Source: Sporocytophaga sp.
GTDB lineage: Bacteria; Bacteroidota; Bacteroidia; Cytophagales; Cytophagaceae
Length of the DNA: 64,000 nt
Reading direction: 5' to 3'
Assembly: GCF_017745095.1 (NCBI RefSeq)
Contig: NZ_JAGHZZ010000002.1
Location: 434,001-498,000, forward strand
Below, piece by piece: positions 24,555 to 34,016 of this stretch (position 1 is the stretch's first letter; each line of letters starts with the position of its first letter). The position numbers and the translations under genes were made by a program. The notes under the pieces were generated by a model. That model saw only the letters and a list, made by a program, of their open reading frames with translations. It searched no databases and was not told the origin of the DNA.

Positions 24555-27137
24555 TTACAAGCCGAATTTGTAGTTAAGTTTTACAGCAAATGAAGTTCTG
24601 TCAACACCATAAAGATCTGTATGTTCCATTGAGTTACCTGACTGCTGCCATCTCAGAGAATTGATAGACCTTGCTCCTGAAAGGATGTCGTAAGCATAAA
24701 CAGAGAATGATAATTTTTCATTAGCCTGAATATTCACACTCAGATTCCATTTAACCATTAGACTGTTATGGATTCCAAGATAAGGATATTGATTATTATA
24801 TGCGTAAGCAGAGCCATAGTCAGCAAGGATTGGATTGTTCTGATTAGTGGCACTATATGTATGAATATCACTACGTCCTGTTAATCCCCAGAATAATCTT
24901 GCATCTGTATGAAGTGTCAACCAGTTGGTTGGTTTGTAATCAAGATAAATCTTAGTGATGTTCGTAACAAGGTTCAGGAAGTTCTTTCCATCTACAGTAA
25001 TCTGGTCACGGATAGAGTTGATACGAACCGTTGTTACAGAGTCTTTAGTAGGATCTATGTTGCTTTTCACTGGTTTTGGAGTATACTTATAAACACCATT
25101 ACCAACAGATACTGAATCATAACCTTTAAACACATTCAACTGATATTCTTCATAATAATCAGCAACTTTAGTATTCGCAACTTTTGATAATACATGGTTA
25201 ATTCCTAAAGTTACATTTGAAGAATTGTAACGAATATCAAGTTCAGCGTTCGTAAAGCTATAAGAGCCTGAATTAACAACTCTGAATATTTGCTGATTCC
25301 ATGTAAACAGATCCTTAACTGTATTATAAGAAAGTGATGGCAATATGCTAAGGCGATTATCAAATAAAGAATGTACAGAAGTTAATTCAATTGAGCTGGA
25401 TCTTTCAGGCTTCAATTTATGAAGGATTTCAGCGGTTACAGGAGGAATCGGATTTGAATTTGGCCCTGGTTTCTCATAAGGTTTTTCGTAGTGATAGTCA
25501 CTTCCTGCAAATGGCTGTCCGTCATCTCCGATTGTGTTTCTGTTAAATTCATAGTTATCCGCATTACCATTGTTCGCAGAAGTCTGATAGATCAGTTTAA
25601 TAACATGATTTTCGCTGGCTTTCGCAACTAAGGCAATTTTTGGAGTTACTACACCGCCAAATTGGGCAGTACGTGTATGTCTGTCGTATCTTAATCCAAA
25701 TTGAGCATTTAACTTTTCTGTCAATTTGTAAATACCTTCTGCGAAAACTGCATGGTTGGTATATATAACATCAGATACAATTGGGTGATTAGCTTTCTCA
25801 TCCTGAGAGTTGTAACCTGCCATATCCTTACCGATATCAAATAATCTGAACTGATACCCCACTGCAAGTTGTAATTTAGGAACAGTCTTTAGCAAGTACA
25901 TTGCAGAAGCATTATATCTGCGCTCACCAAAAGTTTCAACCCTCCAAGGATGTCTGTCTGATGAATAACTATTTGCGGTTGCAACTACAGCGCTATTCAT
26001 GTCTTCAAGTTGAATACGGTTTGTATTCATATCAAAGCCTGCATTCAGTATTACACTGTTATCTTTAACTGGAAGTTCGTATGAAAATTGATTAGTAAAG
26101 TTGTTTATTACATATTGTCTTCTGTTTGTGTTACCAGGTTCGATTTGTCCATAAAATCCTTTGATATTTTGCAGCTGTCCGTCTATCATTCTATCCGGAG
26201 CAAGTGAATCTGTATTTACAAAATCCGGCCATCCGTCAACAGGGAAATAACCCGATGCATTAGTTACCTGATGAGTGTAACGGCTATAATACCTGAAATT
26301 TTTGTAATTGAAATCAACCCCAAATCTATAGTTACCAGGAGTTGACCAGGCACTTCCTGAAGTTGGTACTCCATCTGCAGGAGGATTTTCCACCCACTGA
26401 GGATAAGGCCAGTGTGGTCTTCCGTATAGACGGCCTCTTTCCGTACCTATACCGTCAGACTTTCTGAAACCACCAGTAATTACAATATTTGAATGTTCAT
26501 TGATCTTTTGAGCAACAGAGCCTTCATACTGATGGCTGAAATTATCGCCATTCCAGGTTCCCTGAGTAATAGATGCTTTGACTTCATCTTTCTTGTAACG
26601 CTCTGTTACAATGTTTACTACACCTCCAATAGCTCCGGAACCATAGATAAGACCAGATGGACCACGGATGATTTCAACTCTTTCAATATCTCCAAGCATA
26701 CCAAGATCAAGTTCCATATTGGCTCCATCTCTAGCTTCGGTATTCATTTTGTGACCATTTACAAGGAAAATGAATTTAGTATTTCTATCGGCTGCAACAC
26801 CACGCATACCCCAGATAACACCATTCCATTTATTGTACATGTATTGAAAACCGGGTACATAAATTTCAAGCAATTCGGAGAGATGTCTAGCTCCTGAAAG
26901 ATGGATTTGTTCCTGGTTAATCACAGTCAAACTCAAGGCTGAGTTTTTAAGATCCAGATCCAGGAATGACCCGGAAGTTACTTTCATGTTCAATAATTCT
27001 TCCAATGAAAGTTCGAGTAGGTCTCCCTGAGCTGCTTCTGTGCTTTCGGCCGGGTTTTGACCGAAAACCTTTGTAGGTTCTAAACTTGTCAGTGACGCTA
27101 TTGCTATAGCCATTCCGACAATTCTTTTCTTACTCAT
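24555..27137 (-). CDS. TonB-dependent outer-membrane receptor (copy A)
   Basis: 860 residues. A signal peptide (about 1-27, ending VFGQ) leads to the plug domain (about 50-185): LHLSGARHLSELLEIYVPGF-type segment, GMRGVAADRNTKFIFLVNGH, and the plug end VEIIRGPSGLIYGSGAIGGV with VNIVTE. The remaining ~670 residues form the 22-strand barrel, ending in FAVKLNYKFGL with the terminal aromatic-x-Leu signal for BAM assembly. There is no SusC-type N-terminal CNA/carboxypeptidase extension and no SusD neighbour, so a siderophore, cobalamin or metal-chelate receptor is more likely than a glycan importer. Near-duplicate of the gene at 27738. Substrate not determinable. Confidence 0.88.
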   Translation of the reverse strand: MSKKRIVGMAIAIASLTSLEPTKVFGQNPAESTEAAQGDLLELSLEELLNMKVTSGSFLDLDLKNSALSLTVINQEQIHLSGARHLSELLEIYVPGFQYMYNKWNGVIWGMRGVAADRNTKFIFLVNGHKMNTEARDGANMELDLGMLGDIERVEIIRGPSGLIYGSGAIGGVVNIVTERYKKDEVKASITQGTWNGDNFSHQYEGSVAQKINEHSNIVITGGFRKSDGIGTERGRLYGRPHWPYPQWVENPPADGVPTSGSAWSTPGNYRFGVDFNYKNFRYYSRYTHQVTNASGYFPVDGWPDFVNTDSLAPDRMIDGQLQNIKGFYGQIEPGNTNRRQYVINNFTNQFSYELPVKDNSVILNAGFDMNTNRIQLEDMNSAVVATANSYSSDRHPWRVETFGERRYNASAMYLLKTVPKLQLAVGYQFRLFDIGKDMAGYNSQDEKANHPIVSDVIYTNHAVFAEGIYKLTEKLNAQFGLRYDRHTRTAQFGGVVTPKIALVAKASENHVIKLIYQTSANNGNADNYEFNRNTIGDDGQPFAGSDYHYEKPYEKPGPNSNPIPPVTAEILHKLKPERSSSIELTSVHSLFDNRLSILPSLSYNTVKDLFTWNQQIFRVVNSGSYSFTNAELDIRYNSSNVTLGINHVLSKVANTKVADYYEEYQLNVFKGYDSVSVGNGVYKYTPKPVKSNIDPTKDSVTTVRINSIRDQITVDGKNFLNLVTNITKIYLDYKPTNWLTLHTDARLFWGLTGRSDIHTYSATNQNNPILADYGSAYAYNNQYPYLGIHNSLMVKWNLSVNIQANEKLSFSVYAYDILSGARSINSLRWQQSGNSMEHTDLYGVDRTSFAVKLNYKFGL

Positions 27138-27139
27138 AT

Positions 27140-27189
27140 TTGCTATCTGGTTAATTTTCTGATACTTGTTCGTGGTCGGTTTTTACGCT
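27140..27189 (-). promoter_or_regulatory. Conserved 5' leader of TonB receptor copy A
   Basis: Fifty consecutive bases immediately upstream of the start codon are identical to those in front of the second receptor gene (30326-30375), although the coding sequences differ at many positions. This points to a functional untranslated leader (translation control, small-RNA or protein site) or to recent gene conversion. No known riboswitch fold was recognised. Confidence 0.6.
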
Positions 27190-27678
27190 GCCCTATAGCA
27201 ATGGTTAAATAGGGGTTAAACAGACGCTCAAATACCATGTAAGAAAAATTTAAATTATGTAAAAAAATAAAGCTCAAAAATTCCAAAATCGTCTTCAAAA
27301 TTTCCCTGTTGGTCTATTCAGAGCTCAAATTTGAAAGGCGAAAGAAAAGGTTGTGTGAAAAAAAAAGAAAAAATAAAACTATTTCTCCGCAAAACATCAT
27401 AAAAAACTGAAAATCAACATATTAATATCATATATAATTATTTCAAGGCTCCGTCAGTATTTTTTAGCTTTTGGTTCAGGATTTCAGCAATTTCAAAAAA
27501 ATCTACTTTACTTTTCAATTATTTACCCAAATTTTGTTCTTAAATCCTCCTTAAATCAACAGGCGCAATATGCCTTTTTTCAAGCCTTTACAAAACATAC
27601 AATTCCTTATTTTTAAAAAGTGCCCATCAAAATTAGCATTAGACCGGTTTATATTTGAATAGTTTCTGATAAATGAGT

Positions 27679-27709
27679 AAAAAAAATGAGTGACCCTTTC
27701 GGATCACTC
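27679..27709 (-). terminator. Terminator of TonB receptor copy B
   Basis: Minus-strand hairpin GAGTGATCC / GGGTCACTC (one mismatch) with a GAAA loop followed by a run of T, about 30 bases past the stop at 27738. Confidence 0.85.
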
Positions 27710-27737
27710 TATTTAAGCTTTCCAGTCTGAATTTTTA

Positions 27738-30323
27738 TTACAGACCAAATTTGTAATTAAGTTTTACCGCAAATGATGTTCTGTCTATACCGTAAAGGTC
27801 TGTTGCTTCCTGAGCATTATACATCTGCCCCCATCTTAAAGAATGAATTGATTTTGCACCTGCTAAGAGATCATAAGCATAAACTGAGAAAGAAAGTTTT
27901 TCATTTGCCTGAATGTTAACACTCATATTCCATTTCATTATCAGGTGGCTTTGAACCCCATAAGTTGGATATTGATTATTCCAAGCATAAGAGCTTCCAT
28001 AATCTGCCTGAAGGATTGGGTTAGTTGGATTTGCCGCGCTATAATTATAGATATCACGACGACCAGTCAACCCCCAGAATAATCTAGCATCTGTGTGTAC
28101 TGTTAACCAATTTGTAACTTTATAATCAAGGTAAATTTTAGTAACGTTAGATGCTAAACTTAAGAAGTTCTTGCTATCAACAGTCACCTGATCACGCACT
28201 GAGTTTACAGAGATAGTTGTTACTGAATCTTTAGTTGGATCTACCTGGCTTTTCAATGGTTTTGGGGTATATTTATAAACACCATTTCCCACAGAAACTG
28301 AATCATAACCGCTAAACGCAGTTAGCTGATAATTCTCATAATAATCCGAAACTTTAGTGTTAACAAGCTTCGACAACACATGATTAACACCAAACGAAAC
28401 TTTTGAGGTATTGTATCTCACATCAAGTTCTGCATTAGCAAAATTATAAGAACCGGAATTTATAACTCTGAACAACTTCTGATTCCAAGCAAACAAATCT
28501 TTGATACTTGTATAAGAAAGAGACGGTAACACACTTAAACGATTATCTAACATTGAGTGAACAGAAGTAAGCTCAATTGAATTAGACCTTTCTGGTTTCA
28601 GCTTATGAAGGATTTCATTTGATACAGGAGGAATTATGTTAGAACCTGAACCTGGCCTTTGAGTCGGATTTTCATAATGATAGTCATTTCCTGCAAATGG
28701 TTGACCATTGTCTCCTATAGTATTTCTGTTAAATTCATAATTATCTGCACTACCATTATTGGCTGATGTCTGGTAGATTAATTTGATGATGTTGTTTTCA
28801 TTAGCTTTTGCAACCAAAGCAATTTTTGGAGTTATAACACCACCTAATTCAGCTGTACGAGTGTGTCTGTCATACCTTAAACCAAACTGCGCATTAAGTT
28901 TTTCAGTCAGTTTATACATACCTTCTGCAAATATTGCATGGTTTGTATAAAGTATATTTGAAACAATCGGGTGATTTGCTTTTTCCTCCTGAGAGTTATA
29001 TCCTGCCATATCTTTCCCGATATCAAATAATCTAAACTGATAACCAAGGGCGAGTTGAAGTTTCGGAACAGTTTTGAGAACATACATTGCAGAGGCATTA
29101 TACCTGCGCTCTCCGAAAGTTTCAATTCTCATTGTATGTCTGTCTGCAGAATAACTGTTAGCATTTGCGACCACAGCGCTTTTCATATCCTCAAGCTGAA
29201 TACGATTTGTATTCATATCAAAGCCCGCATTCAGCAATATACTGTTATCTTTAACTGGCAATTCGTAAGAAAATTGATTAGTAAAGTTGTTTACTACATA
29301 TTGTCTTCTGTTAGTGTTACCTGGCTCTATTTGACCGTAGAACCCTTTAACGCTCTGTAGTTTTCCGTCTATCATTCTATCCGGAGCAAGTGAATCTGTA
29401 TTCACATAATCTGGCCATCCATCTATAGGGAATAAGCCTGAAGCATTAGTAACCTGATGTGTGTATCGGCTATAATATCTGAAATTTTTGTAGTTGAAAT
29501 CAACTCCAAATCTATAATTACCAGGAGTTGACCAGGCACTTCCTGAAGTTGGAACTCCATCTGCAGGAGGATTTTCCATCCACTGAGGATATGGCCAAGA
29601 TGGTCGACCTAACAATCTACCTCTCTCCGTTCCTATACCGTCTGACTTTCTGAAACCGCCAGTAACAACAATGTTGGAATGTTCATTAATTTTTTGAGCA
29701 ACAGAACCCTCATATTGCTGAGAAAAATTTTCTCCATTCCAAGTACCCTGAGTAGTTGAAATTTTCGCTTCGTCCTTCTTATATTTTTCTGTTACCACGT
29801 TCACAACGCCCCCTATAGCACCGGAACCATAGATAAGTCCCGCTGGCCCACGGATAATCTCAACTCGTTCGATATCTCCAAGCATACCAAGATCCAGCTC
29901 CATATTTGCACCATCCCTTGCTTCAGTGTTCATTTTATGGCCGTTTACAAGGAAGATAAATTTAGTATTTCTATCGGCTGCAACTCCTCTCATCCCCCAT
30001 ATAACACCATTCCATTTATTATACATATATTGAAAGCCAGGCACATAAATTTCAAGTAATTCGGAAAGGTGTCTTGCTCCTGAAAGGTGAATTTGCTCCT
30101 GATTGATTACTGTTAAACTCAAGGCTGAATTCTTAAGATCGAGATCAAGAAAGGATCCCGAAGTCACCTTCATATTCAACAATTCTTCTAATGACAATTC
30201 CAGGAGATCACTTTGGGTCGATTCCGTCGTTTCGGTCGGGGCTTGACCGAAAACCTTGGTTGATTCTAAACTTGTCAGCGATGCTATTGCTATAGCTACC
30301 CCAACAATTCTTTTCTTGCTCAT
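27738..30323 (-). CDS. TonB-dependent outer-membrane receptor (copy B)
   Basis: 861 residues, colinear with copy A over its whole length and clearly a duplicate. The plug is nearly unchanged (GMRGVAADRNTKFIFLVNGH, VEIIRGPAGLIYGSGAIGGV), while differences collect in parts of the barrel predicted to form outside loops, such as YHYENPTQRPGSGSNIIPP against the corresponding segment of copy A, and the DLFAWNQKLFRV region. It ends in the same FAVKLNYKFGL. Conserved plug with varied loops suggests the copies bind related but not identical ligands. It is transcribed separately, with its own leader and terminator, and is divergent from the RND efflux operon. Confidence 0.88.
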   Translation of the reverse strand: MSKKRIVGVAIAIASLTSLESTKVFGQAPTETTESTQSDLLELSLEELLNMKVTSGSFLDLDLKNSALSLTVINQEQIHLSGARHLSELLEIYVPGFQYMYNKWNGVIWGMRGVAADRNTKFIFLVNGHKMNTEARDGANMELDLGMLGDIERVEIIRGPAGLIYGSGAIGGVVNVVTEKYKKDEAKISTTQGTWNGENFSQQYEGSVAQKINEHSNIVVTGGFRKSDGIGTERGRLLGRPSWPYPQWMENPPADGVPTSGSAWSTPGNYRFGVDFNYKNFRYYSRYTHQVTNASGLFPIDGWPDYVNTDSLAPDRMIDGKLQSVKGFYGQIEPGNTNRRQYVVNNFTNQFSYELPVKDNSILLNAGFDMNTNRIQLEDMKSAVVANANSYSADRHTMRIETFGERRYNASAMYVLKTVPKLQLALGYQFRLFDIGKDMAGYNSQEEKANHPIVSNILYTNHAIFAEGMYKLTEKLNAQFGLRYDRHTRTAELGGVITPKIALVAKANENNIIKLIYQTSANNGSADNYEFNRNTIGDNGQPFAGNDYHYENPTQRPGSGSNIIPPVSNEILHKLKPERSNSIELTSVHSMLDNRLSVLPSLSYTSIKDLFAWNQKLFRVINSGSYNFANAELDVRYNTSKVSFGVNHVLSKLVNTKVSDYYENYQLTAFSGYDSVSVGNGVYKYTPKPLKSQVDPTKDSVTTISVNSVRDQVTVDSKNFLSLASNVTKIYLDYKVTNWLTVHTDARLFWGLTGRRDIYNYSAANPTNPILQADYGSSYAWNNQYPTYGVQSHLIMKWNMSVNIQANEKLSFSVYAYDLLAGAKSIHSLRWGQMYNAQEATDLYGIDRTSFAVKLNYKFGL

Positions 30324-30857
30324 ACTTGCTATCTGGTTAATTTTCTGATACTTGTTCGTGGTCGGTTTTTACGCTCGCCTATAGCATTAGTTAAATAGAG
30401 GTTAACCAGCAGCAAAAATACCATGTAATAAAAAAATGTACATTTTAACACGAAATAAGCAACAAGATCACATATTCATCTTCAAAACTTATCACTCGTC
30501 TGGCAGATCTCCAGTTTCAAAGGGATAAAGAAAGGGTTGTGTAAAAAATCAATAAAAAATAAGACTATTTCTCATCACCCAACATAAAACACTCAGAAAC
30601 AAAATATTATATAAAATATAATTATTTCAAGTTTCTGTCAGTATTTTTCATTTTTCACCAAATTCCTCAAAATTTCTGCACTTATTTTACCTTCACTTTT
30701 TCAATCAGTTAAACAAATATTGTTCTAAAAAATTTCAAAAAATGAACGTTGTAACATTCATTTTTTTAAAAATATTAACTTTTTCATCTTTCAGGCTAAA
30801 TAAACCTTTGCATTGTCCAGAGGTTACTCCTAATGCAGAAACTTAAATCATTCCCAA
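30324..30857. other. 534-base divergent region between TonB receptor B and the RND operon
   Basis: No gene seen. It should hold the promoters for both directions. The receptor side carries the conserved leader and the second shared block (30616-30631 and 30637-30648). Toward the RND gene there is only a weak promoter match (TAACTTTT at 30776-30783 with TTG 24 bases upstream), which I do not call. Confidence 0.65.
30326..30375 (-). promoter_or_regulatory. Conserved 5' leader of TonB receptor copy B
   Basis: The exact partner of the 50-base leader at 27140-27189. Similarity continues at lower identity for about 45 bases farther upstream, then fades until the short shared block about 300 bases from the ATG. 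Confidence 0.6.
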
Positions 30858-33800
30858 ATGTGGATTGTAAGATTAGCATTAGACAGGCCTTATACTTTTG
30901 TAGTAGTTTCTCTGCTGATTCTGATACTTGGATTGGTAGCCATCACTCGAATGGCGGTTGATATATTTCCGAACATCAACATTCCTGTAGTAAGTGTTAT
31001 ATGGAGTTACAATGGCATCTCTCCTAAAGAGATGGAGCAAAGGATTGTAACAGTATGCGAAAGGGCCTATACAACCACTGTAAATGACATTGAGCACATC
31101 GAATCTCAATCCTATCGGGGAGTATCAGTAATCAAAATCTATTTTCAACCCGGAGCAGAAGTGGAAGCAGCGGTTGCACAGCTTGCATCTAGTTCGCTTA
31201 GCTTGTTGCGAATTCTTCCTCCCGGAACTACTGCGCCTTTGATATTAAGATACAATGCTTCCAATGTACCAATTTTGCAGATCGCATTAAGTAGTAAAAC
31301 ATTACCAGAACAAGCTATTAATGATTTAGCTACAAACTTCATCCGCACTGGATTGGCGACAGTTCAAGGGGCACAGATTCCACTTCCATATGGAGGGAAA
31401 CAACGAAACGTAATGGTAGACCTTGACATAGAAGCTCTCAATGCAAAAAATCTATCTCCAACAGACATATCAAATGCTCTTGTCGCGCAAAACCTGATAT
31501 TGCCTGCAGGAACAGTAAAAATGGGCGAAAAGGAATATGATGTAAAACTTAATTCCAGCACAGATGTCATAGATGCACTCAACTTCATGCCAGTAAAGGA
31601 AGTTAATGGAGCAGTGATTTACGTAAAAGATGTAGCCTATGTACATGAAGGTTATTCCATACAAACAAACATTGTCCGATTTAACGGAAAAAGAGGCAGT
31701 TTCCTTACCATTTTAAAAGCTGGCTCCGCCTCGACAATTGACATTATAGACCGTGTAAAAAAAGCCCTTCCGAAAGTATTATCGACAGTAACCAATGAGC
31801 TTGAATTAAAATTGCTTTTCGATCAGTCTTTGTTTGTGAGAGCTTCCATAAACAATGTTGTAAAAGAAGCTGCCATTGCTGCATGTCTTACAGGACTTAT
31901 GATTCTTCTGTTTCTTGGAAGCTGGAGAAGCACTTTAGTTGTTGTACTTTCTATTCCTCTAAGTATTCTTACTTCCATCATTGTATTATATGCACTTGGA
32001 CAAACATTAAACATCATGACCCTAGGTGGCCTGGCTCTTGCAGTGGGAATACTCGTAGACGATGCTACGGTAGAGATAGAAAATACTACAAGGAATCTGA
32101 TACTTGAGAAACCCTTGAAACAGGGTATTCTTGATAGTGCTGAAGAAATAGCCTTGCCTGCCCTGGTAAGTACCTTTTCAATCTGCATAGTATTTCTTCC
32201 TATCTTTTTTCTTTCGGGTGTCGCTCAGTCTTTATTCTCACCTCTTGCTATTTCAGTAATCTTTGCAATGATGGCTTCTTATTTTCTTTCGAGAACATTT
32301 GTACCTGTCTCCATTCAATACCTTATGGGTAAAGAGTTACATCTATATCAACCTCATCGTTATCCTGATAAAAAAATAAATTCTCCCATATGGAAAATAC
32401 ATAAGCGATTTGACAAAAGATTTGAACAAATGAGAGAACGCTATAGAAGAACTCTTGACAGAGCTCTTGCAGGTAAAGCTTTTGCAATCATCATCTTTCT
32501 TTGTTTTTGTATTATAAGTGCTGCTTTATTTCCATTTCTCGGAAAGGACTTTTTTCCAAAAGTTGATGCTGGACAATTTAGGCTCCACGTAAGAGTTCCC
32601 AGTGGAACAAGAATTGAGCAAACAGAAATAATATTTGGCAAAGTAGAAGACATTATTAAAGAAGTGATACCACCTGAAGAGCTGGATCTGATGCTCGATA
32701 ATATGGGATTGCCCAATAGCGGAATAAACCTTGCATGGGGAGGCTATTCATCAATAGGATCCTTTGAAGGCGAGATACAGGTTTCTCTAAAGGACCAAAG
32801 TGTTCCTTCTGAAGTATACATGAAAAAAATCAGAAAGATTGTTAACGAAAGAATACCTGGACTGGAGATTAGCTACCCTCCTTCTGACATCGTAACACAG
32901 ATTCTTAACTTCGGTATTTCAGCTCCAATAGATATACAAGTAGTAGGAAGAGATCAACAATCTAATTACAAAATAGCACTTGACATTGCCAATAAGGTTT
33001 CAAAAATTCCTGGAGCTACAGACGTTTATATTCCACAGGTTTTCAATATTCCGCAGGTTAAGGTAAATGTAGACCGAACCAAAGCACAACAAATAGGTTT
33101 GACCCAAAGAGACGTTGCCAATAGTGTATTAATATCCCTTTCCTCCAGCGGGCAAACAGCACCTAACTTCTGGTTAGATCCCAAAAACGGGATTAGTTAT
33201 TTTGTCGCAGTTCAAACACCTCAGTATAAAATAAATTCAATAGAAGATCTGGGCAAAACAACAATAACGTCAAGTCAGTTGAAACAGCCACAGTTGCTTA
33301 CTAACCTGTCTGAATTTGACAGGTCAGTTACTGCAGGTCTTATTTCTCATTATAATGTGCAGCCAGTCATTGATGTGTTCGCAAGTGTTCAGGATACAGA
33401 CCTTGGAAGTGTATCTGACAAGATCAACGAAATTATAAAGGAAATAAAATCAAAACTACCTAAAGGCACTTCTATTGAAATTAAAGGGCAGGTAAAAAGT
33501 ATGGATTCCTCTTTTACAGGTTTGGCATTGGGCCTGATCTTCGCCATACTATTGGTTTATCTGCTCATGGTAATCAATTTTCAGTCGTGGCTGGATCCTT
33601 TCATCATACTGCTTGGACTTCCGGGAGCTTTATCCGGAATAGCGTGGATGTTATTCTGCACACAAACACCTATAAGCGTTCCCGCACTCATGGGAGCCAT
33701 CATGTGCATGGGAGTGGCTACATCTAATAGTATTCTTTTAGTAACTTTTGCAAACGACGAAATCCTTACAGGTAAAAATGCATATGAATCAGCTTTATCC

Positions 33801-34016
33801 GCAGGATATACTCGATTAAGACCAGTAGTAATGACAGCTTTAGCAATGATCATTGGAATGCTTCCTATGTCATTAGGATTGGGAGAAGGTGGAGAACAAA
33901 ACGCTCCACTCGGCAGAGCAGTAATTGGAGGACTCATAGTTGCTACGTTTACCACTCTTTTTATAGTTCCGGTATTTTATAGTGTATTCAAAAGCAAAAA
34001 GAAAGAGATTGAATGA
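30858..34016 (+). CDS. RND efflux pump, inner-membrane permease (AcrB/MdtB-like)
   Basis: 1,052 residues, the usual RND size, with two copies of the membrane-plus-periplasmic unit. The first helix is near 10-30, the first large periplasmic part is about 35-335, helices 2-6 about 340-490, and the second half starts near residue 535. The proton-relay aspartates are present in TM4 (GGLALAVGILVDDATVEIEN). In TM10 the position of the AcrB relay Lys is Asn (LLVTFANDE), as in some other RND branches. It exports small molecules from periplasm or membrane using the proton gradient. First gene of the operon: the adaptor overlaps its stop (ATGA). Whether drugs, lipids or metals are exported is not clear; CusA-type metal residues were not recognised. 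Confidence 0.93.
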   Translation: MWIVRLALDRPYTFVVVSLLILILGLVAITRMAVDIFPNINIPVVSVIWSYNGISPKEMEQRIVTVCERAYTTTVNDIEHIESQSYRGVSVIKIYFQPGAEVEAAVAQLASSSLSLLRILPPGTTAPLILRYNASNVPILQIALSSKTLPEQAINDLATNFIRTGLATVQGAQIPLPYGGKQRNVMVDLDIEALNAKNLSPTDISNALVAQNLILPAGTVKMGEKEYDVKLNSSTDVIDALNFMPVKEVNGAVIYVKDVAYVHEGYSIQTNIVRFNGKRGSFLTILKAGSASTIDIIDRVKKALPKVLSTVTNELELKLLFDQSLFVRASINNVVKEAAIAACLTGLMILLFLGSWRSTLVVVLSIPLSILTSIIVLYALGQTLNIMTLGGLALAVGILVDDATVEIENTTRNLILEKPLKQGILDSAEEIALPALVSTFSICIVFLPIFFLSGVAQSLFSPLAISVIFAMMASYFLSRTFVPVSIQYLMGKELHLYQPHRYPDKKINSPIWKIHKRFDKRFEQMRERYRRTLDRALAGKAFAIIIFLCFCIISAALFPFLGKDFFPKVDAGQFRLHVRVPSGTRIEQTEIIFGKVEDIIKEVIPPEELDLMLDNMGLPNSGINLAWGGYSSIGSFEGEIQVSLKDQSVPSEVYMKKIRKIVNERIPGLEISYPPSDIVTQILNFGISAPIDIQVVGRDQQSNYKIALDIANKVSKIPGATDVYIPQVFNIPQVKVNVDRTKAQQIGLTQRDVANSVLISLSSSGQTAPNFWLDPKNGISYFVAVQTPQYKINSIEDLGKTTITSSQLKQPQLLTNLSEFDRSVTAGLISHYNVQPVIDVFASVQDTDLGSVSDKINEIIKEIKSKLPKGTSIEIKGQVKSMDSSFTGLALGLIFAILLVYLLMVINFQSWLDPFIILLGLPGALSGIAWMLFCTQTPISVPALMGAIMCMGVATSNSILLVTFANDEILTGKNAYESALSAGYTRLRPVVMTALAMIIGMLPMSLGLGEGGEQNAPLGRAVIGGLIVATFTTLFIVPVFYSVFKSKKKEIE

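Larger units (their letters stand above)
27138..27737. other. 600-base gap between the two TonB receptor genes
   Basis: No convincing gene. It contains the conserved 50-nt leader next to copy A (27140-27189), a second short block shared with the other receptor's upstream region about 300 bases from the ATG (atataattatttcaag at 27432-27447 and gtcagtattttt at 27453-27464), and the terminator of copy B. The remainder is AT-rich. Confidence 0.7.

Noticed and set aside
30776-30783. TAACTTTT as promoter of the RND operon
   Set aside because: Only 7 of 8 positions match and the TTG is 24 bases away, outside the normal spacing.
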